A program made the position numbers and the translations under genes. A stretch of 33,647 nt of DNA from Nonomuraea terrae (GTDB lineage Bacteria > Actinomycetota > Actinomycetes > Streptosporangiales > Streptosporangiaceae): positions 1 through 33,647 of the forward strand of contig NZ_SMKQ01000082.1 in the NCBI RefSeq assembly GCF_004348995.1, given 5' to 3'. A model generated the notes under the pieces. It was not told the DNA's origin and ran no database searches. It saw only the letters and a program-made list of their open reading frames with translations. This document shows positions 15,688-23,206 of the stretch, piece by piece (positions within the stretch are counted from its first letter, which is position 1; each line of letters opens with the position of its first letter).

Positions 15688-16660
15688 AGGGATCCCGCTG
15701 CTGCTCGCCGCGCTGGCGATCGCCTACCCGTGGCTGGTGCCCAACTACTACCTCGTGTACGCCGGCGCGCTGACCGTCATGTACGCCGCCATGGCCACCT
15801 CCTGGAACCTGCTCGGCGGCTTCACCGGCTATGTCTCGCTCGGCCACTCGGCGTTCTTCGGCCTGGGCGCGTACGGCACCGGGCTGCTCGTCACCCGCCT
15901 CGACGTGCCGTGGGTCGTGGCCCTCGTGGTCTCCGCCGTGCTGGTGACGGCGTTCGCGGCGGGGGTCGGCGTGGCGGCGGTCCGGGTGCGCGGCGCGTCG
16001 TTCGTGATCGTGTCGATCGCGCTGGTGTCGATGATGAACCTCGTCGTGCAGGGCTGGCGCTCGCTGACCGGCGGCTCCACCGGGCTCCAGGTGCCCTCGC
16101 CGTTCCCCGGCCTGCACCGGGGCCAGACGCACATGGTGTTCTTCTACCTGTTCCTCGCCCTGCTCGCGCTCGCCCTGCTGGTGTGGTGGTACGTGTCCCG
16201 TTCCCGCTTCGGCGCGGGCCTGCGCGCCATCCGCGAGGACGAGGACAAGGCCGAGTCGCTCGGCGTGCCCACCGGGGCGTACAAGGTGACGGCGTTCTCC
16301 CTGTCGGCGTTGTTCGTGGCGCTGGCCGGCGGCCTGTACGCGCTCTGGTTCGGCAGCCTCGACCCGATCTTCGTCTTCTCCATCCTCATCGGCTCGTACA
16401 TGGTGCTCATGAGCCTGCTCGGCGGCGTGCGGCACCTGTTCGGGCCGCTGCTCGGCGCGCTCATCGTGGCCCCTGCGGGCGAGTACTTCCTCATCGCGCT
16501 CGGCGAGACACAGATCCACCTCACCGCGACGGGCCTGGTGCTGGTGCTCGTCGTGTTGTTCATGCCGGACGGCATCCTCGCCCGGCTCACCCGCCGCCGC
16601 GCGGGGCCGTCGATCCACGACCAGAGCGCCGACCAGCGCCTCCAGGAGGTGACCCCGTGA
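15671..16660 (+). CDS. Liv-type ABC importer permease (LivM-like)
   Basis: A 329-residue membrane protein with the LivM hallmark GYVSLGHSAFFGLGAYGTGL after the second helix and the coupling segment SRFGAGLRAIREDEDKAESL. The start is TTG 15671, inside the end of the livH-like gene and preceded by GGAGGCCGCC; no better start exists at the N-terminal MRIASRG. The C-terminus runs into a hydrophilic tail after MPDGILARL and overlaps the ATPase gene as GTGA. Confidence 0.92.
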   Translation: MRIASRGIPLLLAALAIAYPWLVPNYYLVYAGALTVMYAAMATSWNLLGGFTGYVSLGHSAFFGLGAYGTGLLVTRLDVPWVVALVVSAVLVTAFAAGVGVAAVRVRGASFVIVSIALVSMMNLVVQGWRSLTGGSTGLQVPSPFPGLHRGQTHMVFFYLFLALLALALLVWWYVSRSRFGAGLRAIREDEDKAESLGVPTGAYKVTAFSLSALFVALAGGLYALWFGSLDPIFVFSILIGSYMVLMSLLGGVRHLFGPLLGALIVAPAGEYFLIALGETQIHLTATGLVLVLVVLFMPDGILARLTRRRAGPSIHDQSADQRLQEVTP

Positions 16661-17388
16661 CGTCGCTGCGCACGGAGGGGCTGACGAAGGCGTTCGGCGG
16701 CGTGCGCGCCGTCGACGGCGTCACCGTCGAGCTGCGGGACGGCCTGATCAACGGTCTCATCGGGCCGAACGGCTCCGGCAAGACCACGTTCTTCAACATC
16801 GTCACCGGCATGATCCGAGCGGACGCCGGGCGGGTCCTCTACCGCGACCGCGACATCACCCGGCACGCGCCGCACCGCGTCGCGCACGCCGGCATCGGCC
16901 GCACCTTCCAGCTCTGCCGGGTCTTCCCGCGGCTGACCGTGCTGGAGAACATGCTCGTCGCCGTCCGCCGCACCCGGCTGCGCGAGCTGCTGGCCGGGCT
17001 GCGCGACAAGGGCGAGGTCGAGCGGGCCCGCCACTGGCTGCGCCGCATGGGCATCGAGCACCTGGAGGACGCCGAGGCCCGCGACCTGTCGTACGGGCAG
17101 CAGAAGCTGCTGGAGCTGGCCGCCGTGCTCATGGCCGAGCCGGACCTGATCCTGCTCGACGAGCCGGCCGGCGGCGTCAACCCGGCGCTGATCGACCGGA
17201 TCGCCGGCCTCGTCCGCGACCTCAACGCAGAGGGCCGCACGTTCCTCGTGGTGGAGCACAACATGGAGCTCGTCATGGGCATGTGCGACCACGTGATCGT
17301 CTTCGACCGCGGGGCGCCCATCGCGGAGGGCCCGCCGTCCGTCGTCCGGGAGGATCCGCGGGTGCTGGAGGCGTATCTCGGTGTCTGA
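16657..17388 (+). CDS. Liv-type ABC importer ATPase (LivG-like)
   Basis: A 243-residue ABC ATPase. The Walker A is GPNGSGKTT (residues 36-44), the signature is LSYGQQKLLELA, the Walker B is LILLDEPAGGVNP and the switch His is in VVEHNMELVM. The GRTFQLCRVFPRLTVLENM segment and the NPALID stretch are characteristic of LivG. AGGAGGTGA just upstream is an excellent ribosome-binding site for GTG 16657. It powers the importer with the paired LivF-like subunit. Confidence 0.95.
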   Translation: MTSLRTEGLTKAFGGVRAVDGVTVELRDGLINGLIGPNGSGKTTFFNIVTGMIRADAGRVLYRDRDITRHAPHRVAHAGIGRTFQLCRVFPRLTVLENMLVAVRRTRLRELLAGLRDKGEVERARHWLRRMGIEHLEDAEARDLSYGQQKLLELAAVLMAEPDLILLDEPAGGVNPALIDRIAGLVRDLNAEGRTFLVVEHNMELVMGMCDHVIVFDRGAPIAEGPPSVVREDPRVLEAYLGV

Positions 17389-18112
17389 GCCCGTACTCGT
17401 CCTGGAAGACGTCGTCGCCGGGTACGGCAGGGCCGCGCCCGTGTTGCGCGGCCTGTCGGTCACCGTGCGCGCCGGCGAGGTCGTCTGCCTGGTCGGCCCG
17501 AACGGCGCCGGCAAGTCCACCGTCCTCAAGGTCGCCAGCGGCCTGCTCGCGCCCCGCTCCGGCCGGGTGCTGCTGGCCGGGCGCGACGTGACCGGCCTTT
17601 CGCCGCAGAAGCTGCTCGGCCTCGGCCTCTCCCACGTGCTGCAGGGCCACAGCGTCTTCCGCGAGATGACGGTCGCCGAGAACGTCCGGCTCGGCGGCTA
17701 CACCGTCCGCGACCAGGCCAGGCTCGACGCGCGGATCGCGACCGTCAAGGAGCTGTTCCCCGTCGTCGCCGAGCGCTGGGGGAGCATGGCCGGGCTGCTG
17801 TCGGGCGGGCAGCAGAAGCAGGTCGAGTTCGCCCGCGCGCTCATGCTGGAGCCGGCGGTGGTGCTGCTCGACGAGCCCTCGATGGGGCTCGACCCGCGCA
17901 ACACCCAGGTCGTCTTCGACCAGATCGACCTGATGCGCCGGGCCGGGGTCGCGGTGCTGCTGGTGGAGCAGAACGCGCGCAGGGCCCTGGAGACGGCCGA
18001 CGTCGGCTGCGTGCTCGACCTCGGCCGCGTGCACATCTCCGGCCCCGCCCGCGAGCTGGCGGCCGATCCCCGTCTCGGCCGCCTCTACCTCGGCGGTCAG
18101 CCGGCCACCTGA
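17381..18112 (+). CDS. Liv-type ABC importer ATPase (LivF-like)
   Basis: A 243-residue ABC ATPase with Walker A GPNGAGKST (residues 39-47), signature LSGGQQKQVEFARAL and Walker B VVLLDEPSMGLDP, the last being typical of LivF. The GTG start overlaps livG by 8 bases. The final gene of the five-gene operon, it overlaps the 3' end of the convergent cydB gene by 16 bases, so the two transcription units meet tail to tail with no intergenic terminator. Confidence 0.95.
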   Translation: MSEPVLVLEDVVAGYGRAAPVLRGLSVTVRAGEVVCLVGPNGAGKSTVLKVASGLLAPRSGRVLLAGRDVTGLSPQKLLGLGLSHVLQGHSVFREMTVAENVRLGGYTVRDQARLDARIATVKELFPVVAERWGSMAGLLSGGQQKQVEFARALMLEPAVVLLDEPSMGLDPRNTQVVFDQIDLMRRAGVAVLLVEQNARRALETADVGCVLDLGRVHISGPARELAADPRLGRLYLGGQPAT

Positions 18113-18975
18113 ACCCGCTTCCTGAACACCCAGTACGTCCACCCCTGGTAGACCAGCACGAACGGCAGCGTGATCAGCCCGATCCAGCTCAGCATCGTCA
18201 GCGTGTACTCCCCGGAGGCGGCCTCGGCCAGCGTCAGCCCCGGCAGCGGGCGCACCCGCAGCTCCATGAAGACCGCCACCGTGGCCAGCACGATCGCGCC
18301 CGCGGTGGCCGCGAACGCCCAGCCCTCCCGCCGCCGCCAGGTCAGCGCCGTCGCCGCCGCCAGCGCCGCCATGGCGGTCAGCGCCGGGAACGTGCCGAGG
18401 CCCGACAGGGCGGCCACCGCGATCGGGATGCTCACACCGGCCGCCGCCAGGGCGGCGACGCGGGCGCGGCGGCGCACCGGGCCGGTGGTCTTCAGCGCCA
18501 GGAAGACGGCGCCGTGCAGTGCGCACACCGCGAGCGTGAACGCGCCGCCCAGCAGGGCCGCGGGCGCGCCGCCGAAAAGCAGGCCGGCGAAGACCGCGCC
18601 CCACAGGAACGCCGGCAGCGCGCTGCCCACGACGATGCCGAGGTCGCACCAGAGCGGACTGGCGACCTTGCCGCGCCACTCCAGCCCGACGCCGCGCATG
18701 ATCAGCCCGGCCAGGATCAGCGTCACCGGCAGGTAGAACCCGCTGAACATGCCCGCGTACCAGGCCGGGAACGCGGCGAACATGGCGCCGACCGCGGTGA
18801 TCAGCCACACCTCGTTGCCGTCCCACACCGGGCCGATGGTCTGCAGGCTCGCGCGCTGCTCGGCCGGCGTCCTGCTCACGACGGGCGCCAGCATGCCGAC
18901 GCCGAAGTCGAAGCCCTCCAGCACGAAATAGCCGGTCCAGAGGAAGGCGATGATGACGAACCACAACTCGATCAT
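18097..18975 (-). CDS. cydB: Cytochrome bd quinol oxidase subunit II
   Basis: A 292-residue membrane protein beginning IELWFVIIAFLWTGYFVLEG followed by FDFGVGML, the unmistakable CydB N-terminus. It continues with DGNEVWLITAVGAMFAAFPA and ends WTYWVFRKRVQ. The bd oxidase reduces oxygen to water with quinol electrons and works at low oxygen or under nitrosative and cyanide stress. It is shorter than the usual 330 or more residues, mainly through compact loops; both termini look normal. ATG 18975 is 10 bases downstream of the cydA stop, so the pair is cotranscribed. Confidence 0.94.
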   Translation of the reverse strand: MIELWFVIIAFLWTGYFVLEGFDFGVGMLAPVVSRTPAEQRASLQTIGPVWDGNEVWLITAVGAMFAAFPAWYAGMFSGFYLPVTLILAGLIMRGVGLEWRGKVASPLWCDLGIVVGSALPAFLWGAVFAGLLFGGAPAALLGGAFTLAVCALHGAVFLALKTTGPVRRRARVAALAAAGVSIPIAVAALSGLGTFPALTAMAALAAATALTWRRREGWAFAATAGAIVLATVAVFMELRVRPLPGLTLAEAASGEYTLTMLSWIGLITLPFVLVYQGWTYWVFRKRVQVAG

Positions 18976-18985
18976 GGGGTGCTCC

Positions 18986-20329
18986 TCAGTACATCAGCGA
19001 CGGCTCGCGCCGCTCGGCCGCCGGTGCGGGCGGGCGTTCCTCGACGCCGCCGCGTACGTGCCTGGCCAGCAGCACGACCTCGGCGACGGCGAGCGCGCCG
19101 TACAGCAGCGTGAAGAGCGTCAGCGACGTCGCGACCTCGGCCAGGGAGACACCCGGTGAGACGCTGGCGGCCGTCAGCAGCTCCCCGGTGACCGTCCACG
19201 GCTGGCGGCCGATCTCGCTGAGCAGCCAGCCGGCGATCACCGCCACCAGCGGCAGCGGCAGCGCCAGCAGCAGCGCCCGCGACAACCACGCCGGGAACGG
19301 CCGTCTGCGGCGGGTCAGCCACAGGCCGAGCACCGACAGGCCCACCGTGGCCAGCCCGAACACGATCATCACCCGGAACGACCAGAAGACGACGGTGGGG
19401 TCGGGGCGGTAGTCGCCGGGGCCGAACTGCCGCTCGAAGCGGGCCTGCAGGTCCTCGGTGCCCTGGACGGTGGCGCCCGGGTCGTGGGCGGACAGCAGGC
19501 TCAGCAGCTTGGGGATCTCGATCCCCGGGACCACGGTGAAGGCCGCGCCCTGGGTGTCGTGCTCCAGGCCCTCGGCGGCGGCCAGCTTCATGGGCTGCTG
19601 TTCGTGCAGCAGCCGGGCCGAGCTGTCGCCGGTGCCCGCGACGACCGCCCCCGCGATGGCCGTCATCACCAGCGCCGCCCGCGCCGCGCTGCGCCACATC
19701 TCGGCGCGCGTGCGCAGCAGCCAGTAGCCGCACACCGCCAGCACGAAACCGCCCGCCACCACGAACGCGGACCCCACCACGTGAGGCACCTGGGCCAGCG
19801 CCGTGGAGTTGGTCAGCACCGCCCACAGGTCGGTCATCCTGGCCTTGCCGTCCACGACCTCGTAGCCCACCGGGTGCTTCATCCAGGCGTTGGCCGCGAG
19901 GATGAAGTAGGCCGACAGGTTGGAGCCGATGGCCGCCGCCCAGATGGTCGCCAGGTGGACCTTCTTCGGCAGCCGGTCCCAGCCGAAGATCCACAGGCCG
20001 AGGAACGTCGACTCCATGAAGAACGCCAGCAGCGCCTCCATGGCGAGCGGGGCGCCGAAGACGTCGCCGACGAAGGTGGAGTACTCACTCCAGTTCATCC
20101 CGAACTGGAACTCCTGCACGATGCCGGTGACCACGCCCATGGCGAAGTTGATCAGGAAGAGCTTCCCGAAGAACTTCGTGAGCTTGAGGTAGTGCTCCTT
20201 GCCCGTCCGGTGCCAGGCCGTCTGCAGGCCGGCCACGAAGACGCCGAGCCCGATGGTCAAGGGCACGAACAGAAAGTGGTAGACGGTGGTCACCCCGAAC
20301 TGCCACCGCGCTAGGTCAAGTGCGTCCAT
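18986..20329 (-). CDS. cydA: Cytochrome bd quinol oxidase subunit I
   Basis: A 447-residue subunit with the family ligands in place: His18 (VYHFLFVP), Glu98 and Glu106 in the MEALLAFFMES helix, His183 (VPHVVGSAFV), the quinol-site Lys249 and Glu253 (QQPMKLAAAEG), Met321 as a likely heme b558 ligand, and the GRQPW motif near residue 374. The Q-loop is short, giving a total below that of longer actinobacterial CydA proteins. ATG 20329 has GGCGAGG just upstream and fits the family start; the in-frame upstream extension would run through the dyad region. cydDC, usually needed for assembly, is not in the window. Confidence 0.95.
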   Translation of the reverse strand: MDALDLARWQFGVTTVYHFLFVPLTIGLGVFVAGLQTAWHRTGKEHYLKLTKFFGKLFLINFAMGVVTGIVQEFQFGMNWSEYSTFVGDVFGAPLAMEALLAFFMESTFLGLWIFGWDRLPKKVHLATIWAAAIGSNLSAYFILAANAWMKHPVGYEVVDGKARMTDLWAVLTNSTALAQVPHVVGSAFVVAGGFVLAVCGYWLLRTRAEMWRSAARAALVMTAIAGAVVAGTGDSSARLLHEQQPMKLAAAEGLEHDTQGAAFTVVPGIEIPKLLSLLSAHDPGATVQGTEDLQARFERQFGPGDYRPDPTVVFWSFRVMIVFGLATVGLSVLGLWLTRRRRPFPAWLSRALLLALPLPLVAVIAGWLLSEIGRQPWTVTGELLTAASVSPGVSLAEVATSLTLFTLLYGALAVAEVVLLARHVRGGVEERPPAPAAERREPSLMY

Positions 20330-20348
20330 TTCCTCGCCGATTCCTGGA

Positions 20349-20400
20349 GCTCTACACGCCGTAGTACTTCTACCCATAGTAGTACTACGAGGCGTAGAGC
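20349..20400. promoter_or_regulatory. Long imperfect dyad upstream of cydA
   Basis: The arms 20349-20368 and 20381-20400 are nearly complementary (about 17 of 20) around a 12-base centre. Inside, CTAC-N5-GTAG occurs at 20352-20364 and 20385-20397, with centres 33 bp apart (about three helical turns). TACTAC/GTAGTA half-sites fill the middle. It lies 20-71 bases upstream of the cydA start; a TACTAT (20381-20376) within it could be the -10. It looks like a multi-site operator. TACTAC/GTAGTA dyads recall BlaI/MecI-type repressor sites, which is only an analogy. Confidence 0.6.
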
Positions 20401-20454
20401 AACGCGATGCGACCTTGGTCACAGGTGCGGTAGCGAGGATGCCGTGCGGGCCCC

Positions 20455-20477
20455 GCCCGGCGCGTCCACCGCCGGGC
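20455..20477. terminator. Perfect GC hairpin between cydA promoter region and hydroxylase remnant
   Basis: GCCCGGCG (20455-20462) and CGCCGGGC (20470-20477) form an 8-bp perfect stem with a 7-base loop. No T-run follows. It may terminate transcription entering from either side, or be a relic of the deletion that removed the 5' part of the neighbouring gene. The surrounding 20401-20604 has no recognisable gene. Confidence 0.4.
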
Positions 20478-20604
20478 TGATGCCCCTGCTCCGCGGGGTG
20501 GATGCGTCTGGCGGAGGTCGGCTGCGTTAGGCGTGCGGGGGGCGGTGTCGTGGTCCGGTGTGGTGGTCCAGCCGGCGAGGAGGCGGAGTTCGTCTACGAA
20601 CGAG

Positions 20605-21220
20605 GACCCCGGCTCGTCCCTGCACGGCGCCTCAGCGGACGACGTCGCCGTGCGGAACGGCCGCCTGCACCTGCGCGACGACCCCGGACGCGGCGAGACC
20701 TACCGGCAGTTGCTGACCCGCACCCATCGCCCCCCACCTGGAGGCGCGCGGCGGGTACACCCCCGGCGACGAGGTGGAACGGTTCTCCACGCACGCCTAC
20801 GGGGTGGTGTTCGCCGAGGTGGCCGTCGACGAACGCCTCGGCCTGGTACGGGTCCGGCGGGTGCTCGGCGTGTACGGCGCCGGCCGCGTCATCAACCCCG
20901 GGCTCGCCGAGAGCCAGGCGATCGGCGGCCTGGTCGGCGGCATCGGCATGGCCCTGCTGGAGCACACCGTCACCGACCCACGCGACGGCCGTATCGTCAA
21001 CGCCAACCTGGCCGACTACCTCGTCCCCACGAACGCCGACGCCCCCGACGTCAACGCCGTCCACCTCACCGGCGACGACCGCACCGCCGACCCCATCGGC
21101 GTCAAGGGCCTGGCCGAGGTGGTGATCGTCGGCGTGGCCCCCGCCATCGCCAACGCCGTCTTCCACGCCACCGGCCGCCGCGTCCGCGACCTGCCCATCA
21201 CCATCGAAGCCCTCCTGTGA
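20605..21220 (+). pseudogene. Truncated, frameshifted molybdenum hydroxylase large subunit (C-terminal remnant)
   Basis: From 20605 one frame reads DPGSSLHGASADDVAVRNGR and RGETYRQLL, resembling the late part of YagR/XdhA-type large subunits. At a C6 run (20730-20735) the frame changes, and the rest reads HLEARGGYTPGDEVERFSTH, then GAGRVINPGLAESQAIGGLV, IVNANLADYLVPTNADAPDV and IGVKGLAEVVIVGVAPAIAN to a normal C-terminus. Removing one C would join both frames. Only about 200 of the expected 700-plus residues remain, so the N-terminal substrate and cofactor loops are gone. Its catalytic-loop motif is GVKGLAE where intact homologues have GVKGxGE. It belongs to a different subfamily from the intact enzyme at 6052. 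Confidence 0.8.
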
Positions 21221-21233
21221 CGCGTTCTCGGTG

Positions 21234-22283
21234 TCAACTGCTGTTCGCCCGCTCCGCGACCTCGAGGTATGCCCGCAGGTCGCCGAGCGCGAAGCCACGG
21301 CGCTTGATCTTCTTCACCAGGATGCGGAAGTCGCCGGCCAGGTTGGGGCGGAAATGCAGGAGCAGGATGTCGCCTGGGCGCAGCTTCTTGTCGGGCACCT
21401 GGTAGGCGATCTTGCCGCCGGGCTGGACGGAGGCCGTCCAGAGCAGCACGGTTTCCAGGCCGCAGCTCTTGGCGGCCCTCAGGGTGTCGGTGTTGTAGCT
21501 GCCGAACGGCGGCCGGAACAGCGTGGGCCGCCTGCCCAGCTCCTTCCCGATCAGCCGGGAGGTGCCGCAGATCTCGCGGCGCTGCGCGGCGTAGCCGAGG
21601 GTGCGCAGGTCGGGGTGGGTGAGGGTGTGGTTCTCCACGGGCGCGCCCGCGTCGCGGAGCTGCCGGAAATATGCCCACTCGCCGGCTCCGACGTACCGGG
21701 CCGTGCCGCCGGCCTGGTCGGGGGTGCCGCGGGCCTCGACGGCGTCGCGCATGGCGAAGACGGTGATGGGGATGCGCTCGTCGCGTACCTGCTGGACGAA
21801 CCCCGGGTCCTGCTCCCAGCCGTCGTCGATGGTCAGGAAGACGACCTTGCGCTTGGTGGGGATCGAGCTGACCACCGGTGGCAGGCCGCCGCTCCCGGCG
21901 ATCCGCCCCACCTCGCCCGCGCGCGGCTTCACCCCGGGCGGCCCCTGGGGCGTTCGCATGGGCTCCGGCGACCGCCGCCCCTGGGGCTGGGTGGAGCCGA
22001 CGGCCGGGGAAGCACCCGCGTCCCCAGCGCTCCCGCCAGGCGCGCATGCCACGGCGGCCACCAGCACGCCGACCATGCCGACCGCCCTGATCGCCCTCCG
22101 CCCGCGGCCTCGCTGCCCCTTCGCCGCTCGTGGGGTGGGAAGGCGCGGGTCCGACGTGGCGGCCTCGCCGAGGGTGGATGCGCACGGCGTCGGCGTGGGG
22201 GGAACGTGCGGGCGCCTGGTGGGGCTGTGGGCAGGTGGGGTGGCGCCTGGTGCGGGGGTGTTTGTGCGTAGGCGCCCGATCAT
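21234..22283 (-). CDS. NodB-type polysaccharide deacetylase, probable lipoprotein
   Basis: The NodB homology domain occupies the C-terminal two thirds. It has motif 1 TIDDGW, the metal-binding HTLTHPD (motif 2) and RPPFGSYN (motif 3), with LLWTASVQPGG and LLLHF near the end. Such enzymes remove acetyl groups from N- or O-acetylated glycans such as peptidoglycan or chitin outside the cell. The lipobox AVAC places the acylated cysteine at residue 80 if ATG 22283 is used. That leaves about 65 Pro/Arg-rich residues before the hydrophobic signal, so a downstream start close to the signal (Met70 at 22076 or a nearby GTG) may be real. It lies between the hydroxylase remnant and the CoxG-like gene. 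Confidence 0.85.
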   Translation of the reverse strand: MIGRLRTNTPAPGATPPAHSPTRRPHVPPTPTPCASTLGEAATSDPRLPTPRAAKGQRGRGRRAIRAVGMVGVLVAAVACAPGGSAGDAGASPAVGSTQPQGRRSPEPMRTPQGPPGVKPRAGEVGRIAGSGGLPPVVSSIPTKRKVVFLTIDDGWEQDPGFVQQVRDERIPITVFAMRDAVEARGTPDQAGGTARYVGAGEWAYFRQLRDAGAPVENHTLTHPDLRTLGYAAQRREICGTSRLIGKELGRRPTLFRPPFGSYNTDTLRAAKSCGLETVLLWTASVQPGGKIAYQVPDKKLRPGDILLLHFRPNLAGDFRILVKKIKRRGFALGDLRAYLEVAERANSS

Positions 22284-22365
22284 GGGGCACCATGATGCCA
22301 GTTGTGATCCACGACGTCGGACGGCTCCGGGACGGATTGCCCTTCTGGAGGCGGTCTCACGTGCC

Positions 22366-22371
22366 TACAGT
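22366..22371 (+). promoter_or_regulatory. Candidate -10 for a leaderless coxG-like transcript
   Basis: TACAGT (TANNNT) ends 6 bases before the ATG at 22378 and there is no ribosome-binding site, the arrangement expected for leaderless mRNA in actinobacteria. No clear -35 was found. Confidence 0.35.
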
Positions 22372-22377
22372 GGCCTC

Positions 22378-23067
22378 ATGGATCTGGCGGGCAGTGCCGT
22401 GATCGGCGCTTCGAGAGACCTGGTGTGGGCGGCGCTGCGTGACCCGGCGGTGCTGGTGCACACCATTCCGGGCTGCGAGCGGCTGGAGGAGACGGGGCCG
22501 GACACGTACCGGATGACGATCAACGCGGGGGTGGGCTCGCTCAGGGGCGTCTACCAGGGAGAGGTGGCGCTGGCCGACCCGCTGGAGCCGGAGAGCTTCA
22601 CGCTCAAGGCGCGCGGCCAGGGCGCGCCCGGCACCGTGGACGCCACCGTACGCGTGCGGCTGAGCGGGGCCGACGGCGGCACCCGGGTCGACTACGACGC
22701 CGAGGCCGTGGTCGGCGGCATGATCGGCGGCGTCGGGCAGCGCATGCTGACCTCGGTCGCCAAGCGCACGGCGGGGGAGTTCTTCGCCGCCGTCGAGGAG
22801 CACCTGCGTGCCCCGGCCGAAGCGGCCCTGCCCTCCGGCCTGGGGTTGCCCGCCGAGACCGCCGTCCCGGCCGAGCCGGCCGCTCTCGTGGGCGAGGCGG
22901 CGGACCGCGCGGGCGAGGTGCGCGGGGCGGTCTACGAACGTCCCGCCCCCCGGCACACCGAGACGCGCCCGTGGGTGATGCTGGCGTCGTTCGGCATGGG
23001 GGCGGGTGTGGCCCTCACCGGGGTCGCGATCGGCTGGCTGTTCGGCCGGACCTCCCGCCGCCACTGA
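22378..23067 (+). CDS. CoxG-like SRPBCC protein with C-terminal membrane anchor
   Basis: A 229-residue protein. Residues 1-145 are an SRPBCC/CoxG domain (GSAVIGASRDLVWAALRDPA, IPGCERLEETGPDTYRMTI, then VGGMIGGVGQRMLTSVAKRT and AGEFFAAVEEHL). A variable Ala/Pro-rich linker follows, then a single hydrophobic helix near residues 201-222 and a basic end (GRTSRRH). CoxG of CO dehydrogenase recruits or anchors the enzyme at the membrane; homologues accompany many molybdenum hydroxylases. Here the nearest hydroxylase gene is the remnant at 20605, so this may be the survivor of that operon, or it may serve the intact enzyme at 4676-8412 (inference). Confidence 0.85.
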   Translation: MDLAGSAVIGASRDLVWAALRDPAVLVHTIPGCERLEETGPDTYRMTINAGVGSLRGVYQGEVALADPLEPESFTLKARGQGAPGTVDATVRVRLSGADGGTRVDYDAEAVVGGMIGGVGQRMLTSVAKRTAGEFFAAVEEHLRAPAEAALPSGLGLPAETAVPAEPAALVGEAADRAGEVRGAVYERPAPRHTETRPWVMLASFGMGAGVALTGVAIGWLFGRTSRRH

Positions 23068-23194
23068 CGGGCGTCCCAGCGGGCCGCCCACTGGCCGGTC
23101 CCGGTGCGTGGCCCGGCGGGCCGTCCGAGCGGGGCATCCCGGTGCAGGTCAGCATGGGGACATCCGGCCTCTCGCGGAAGAGGATCTCCGGGCG

Positions 23195-23200
23195 TAGCGT
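23195..23200 (+). promoter_or_regulatory. Candidate -10 for a leaderless transcript of the 298-aa gene
   Basis: TAGCGT (TANNNT) ends 6 bases before ATG 23207, again without a ribosome-binding site, like the neighbouring coxG-like gene. No convincing -35 is visible. Chance occurrence is possible. Confidence 0.3.
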
Positions 23201-23206
23201 GGCGGT

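Noticed and set aside
20401..20640. Minus-strand frame reading VDELRLLAGWTTTPDHD upstream of cydA
   Set aside because: No start, ribosome-binding site or recognisable family; it overlaps the hydroxylase remnant and the hairpin, so it is probably chance.
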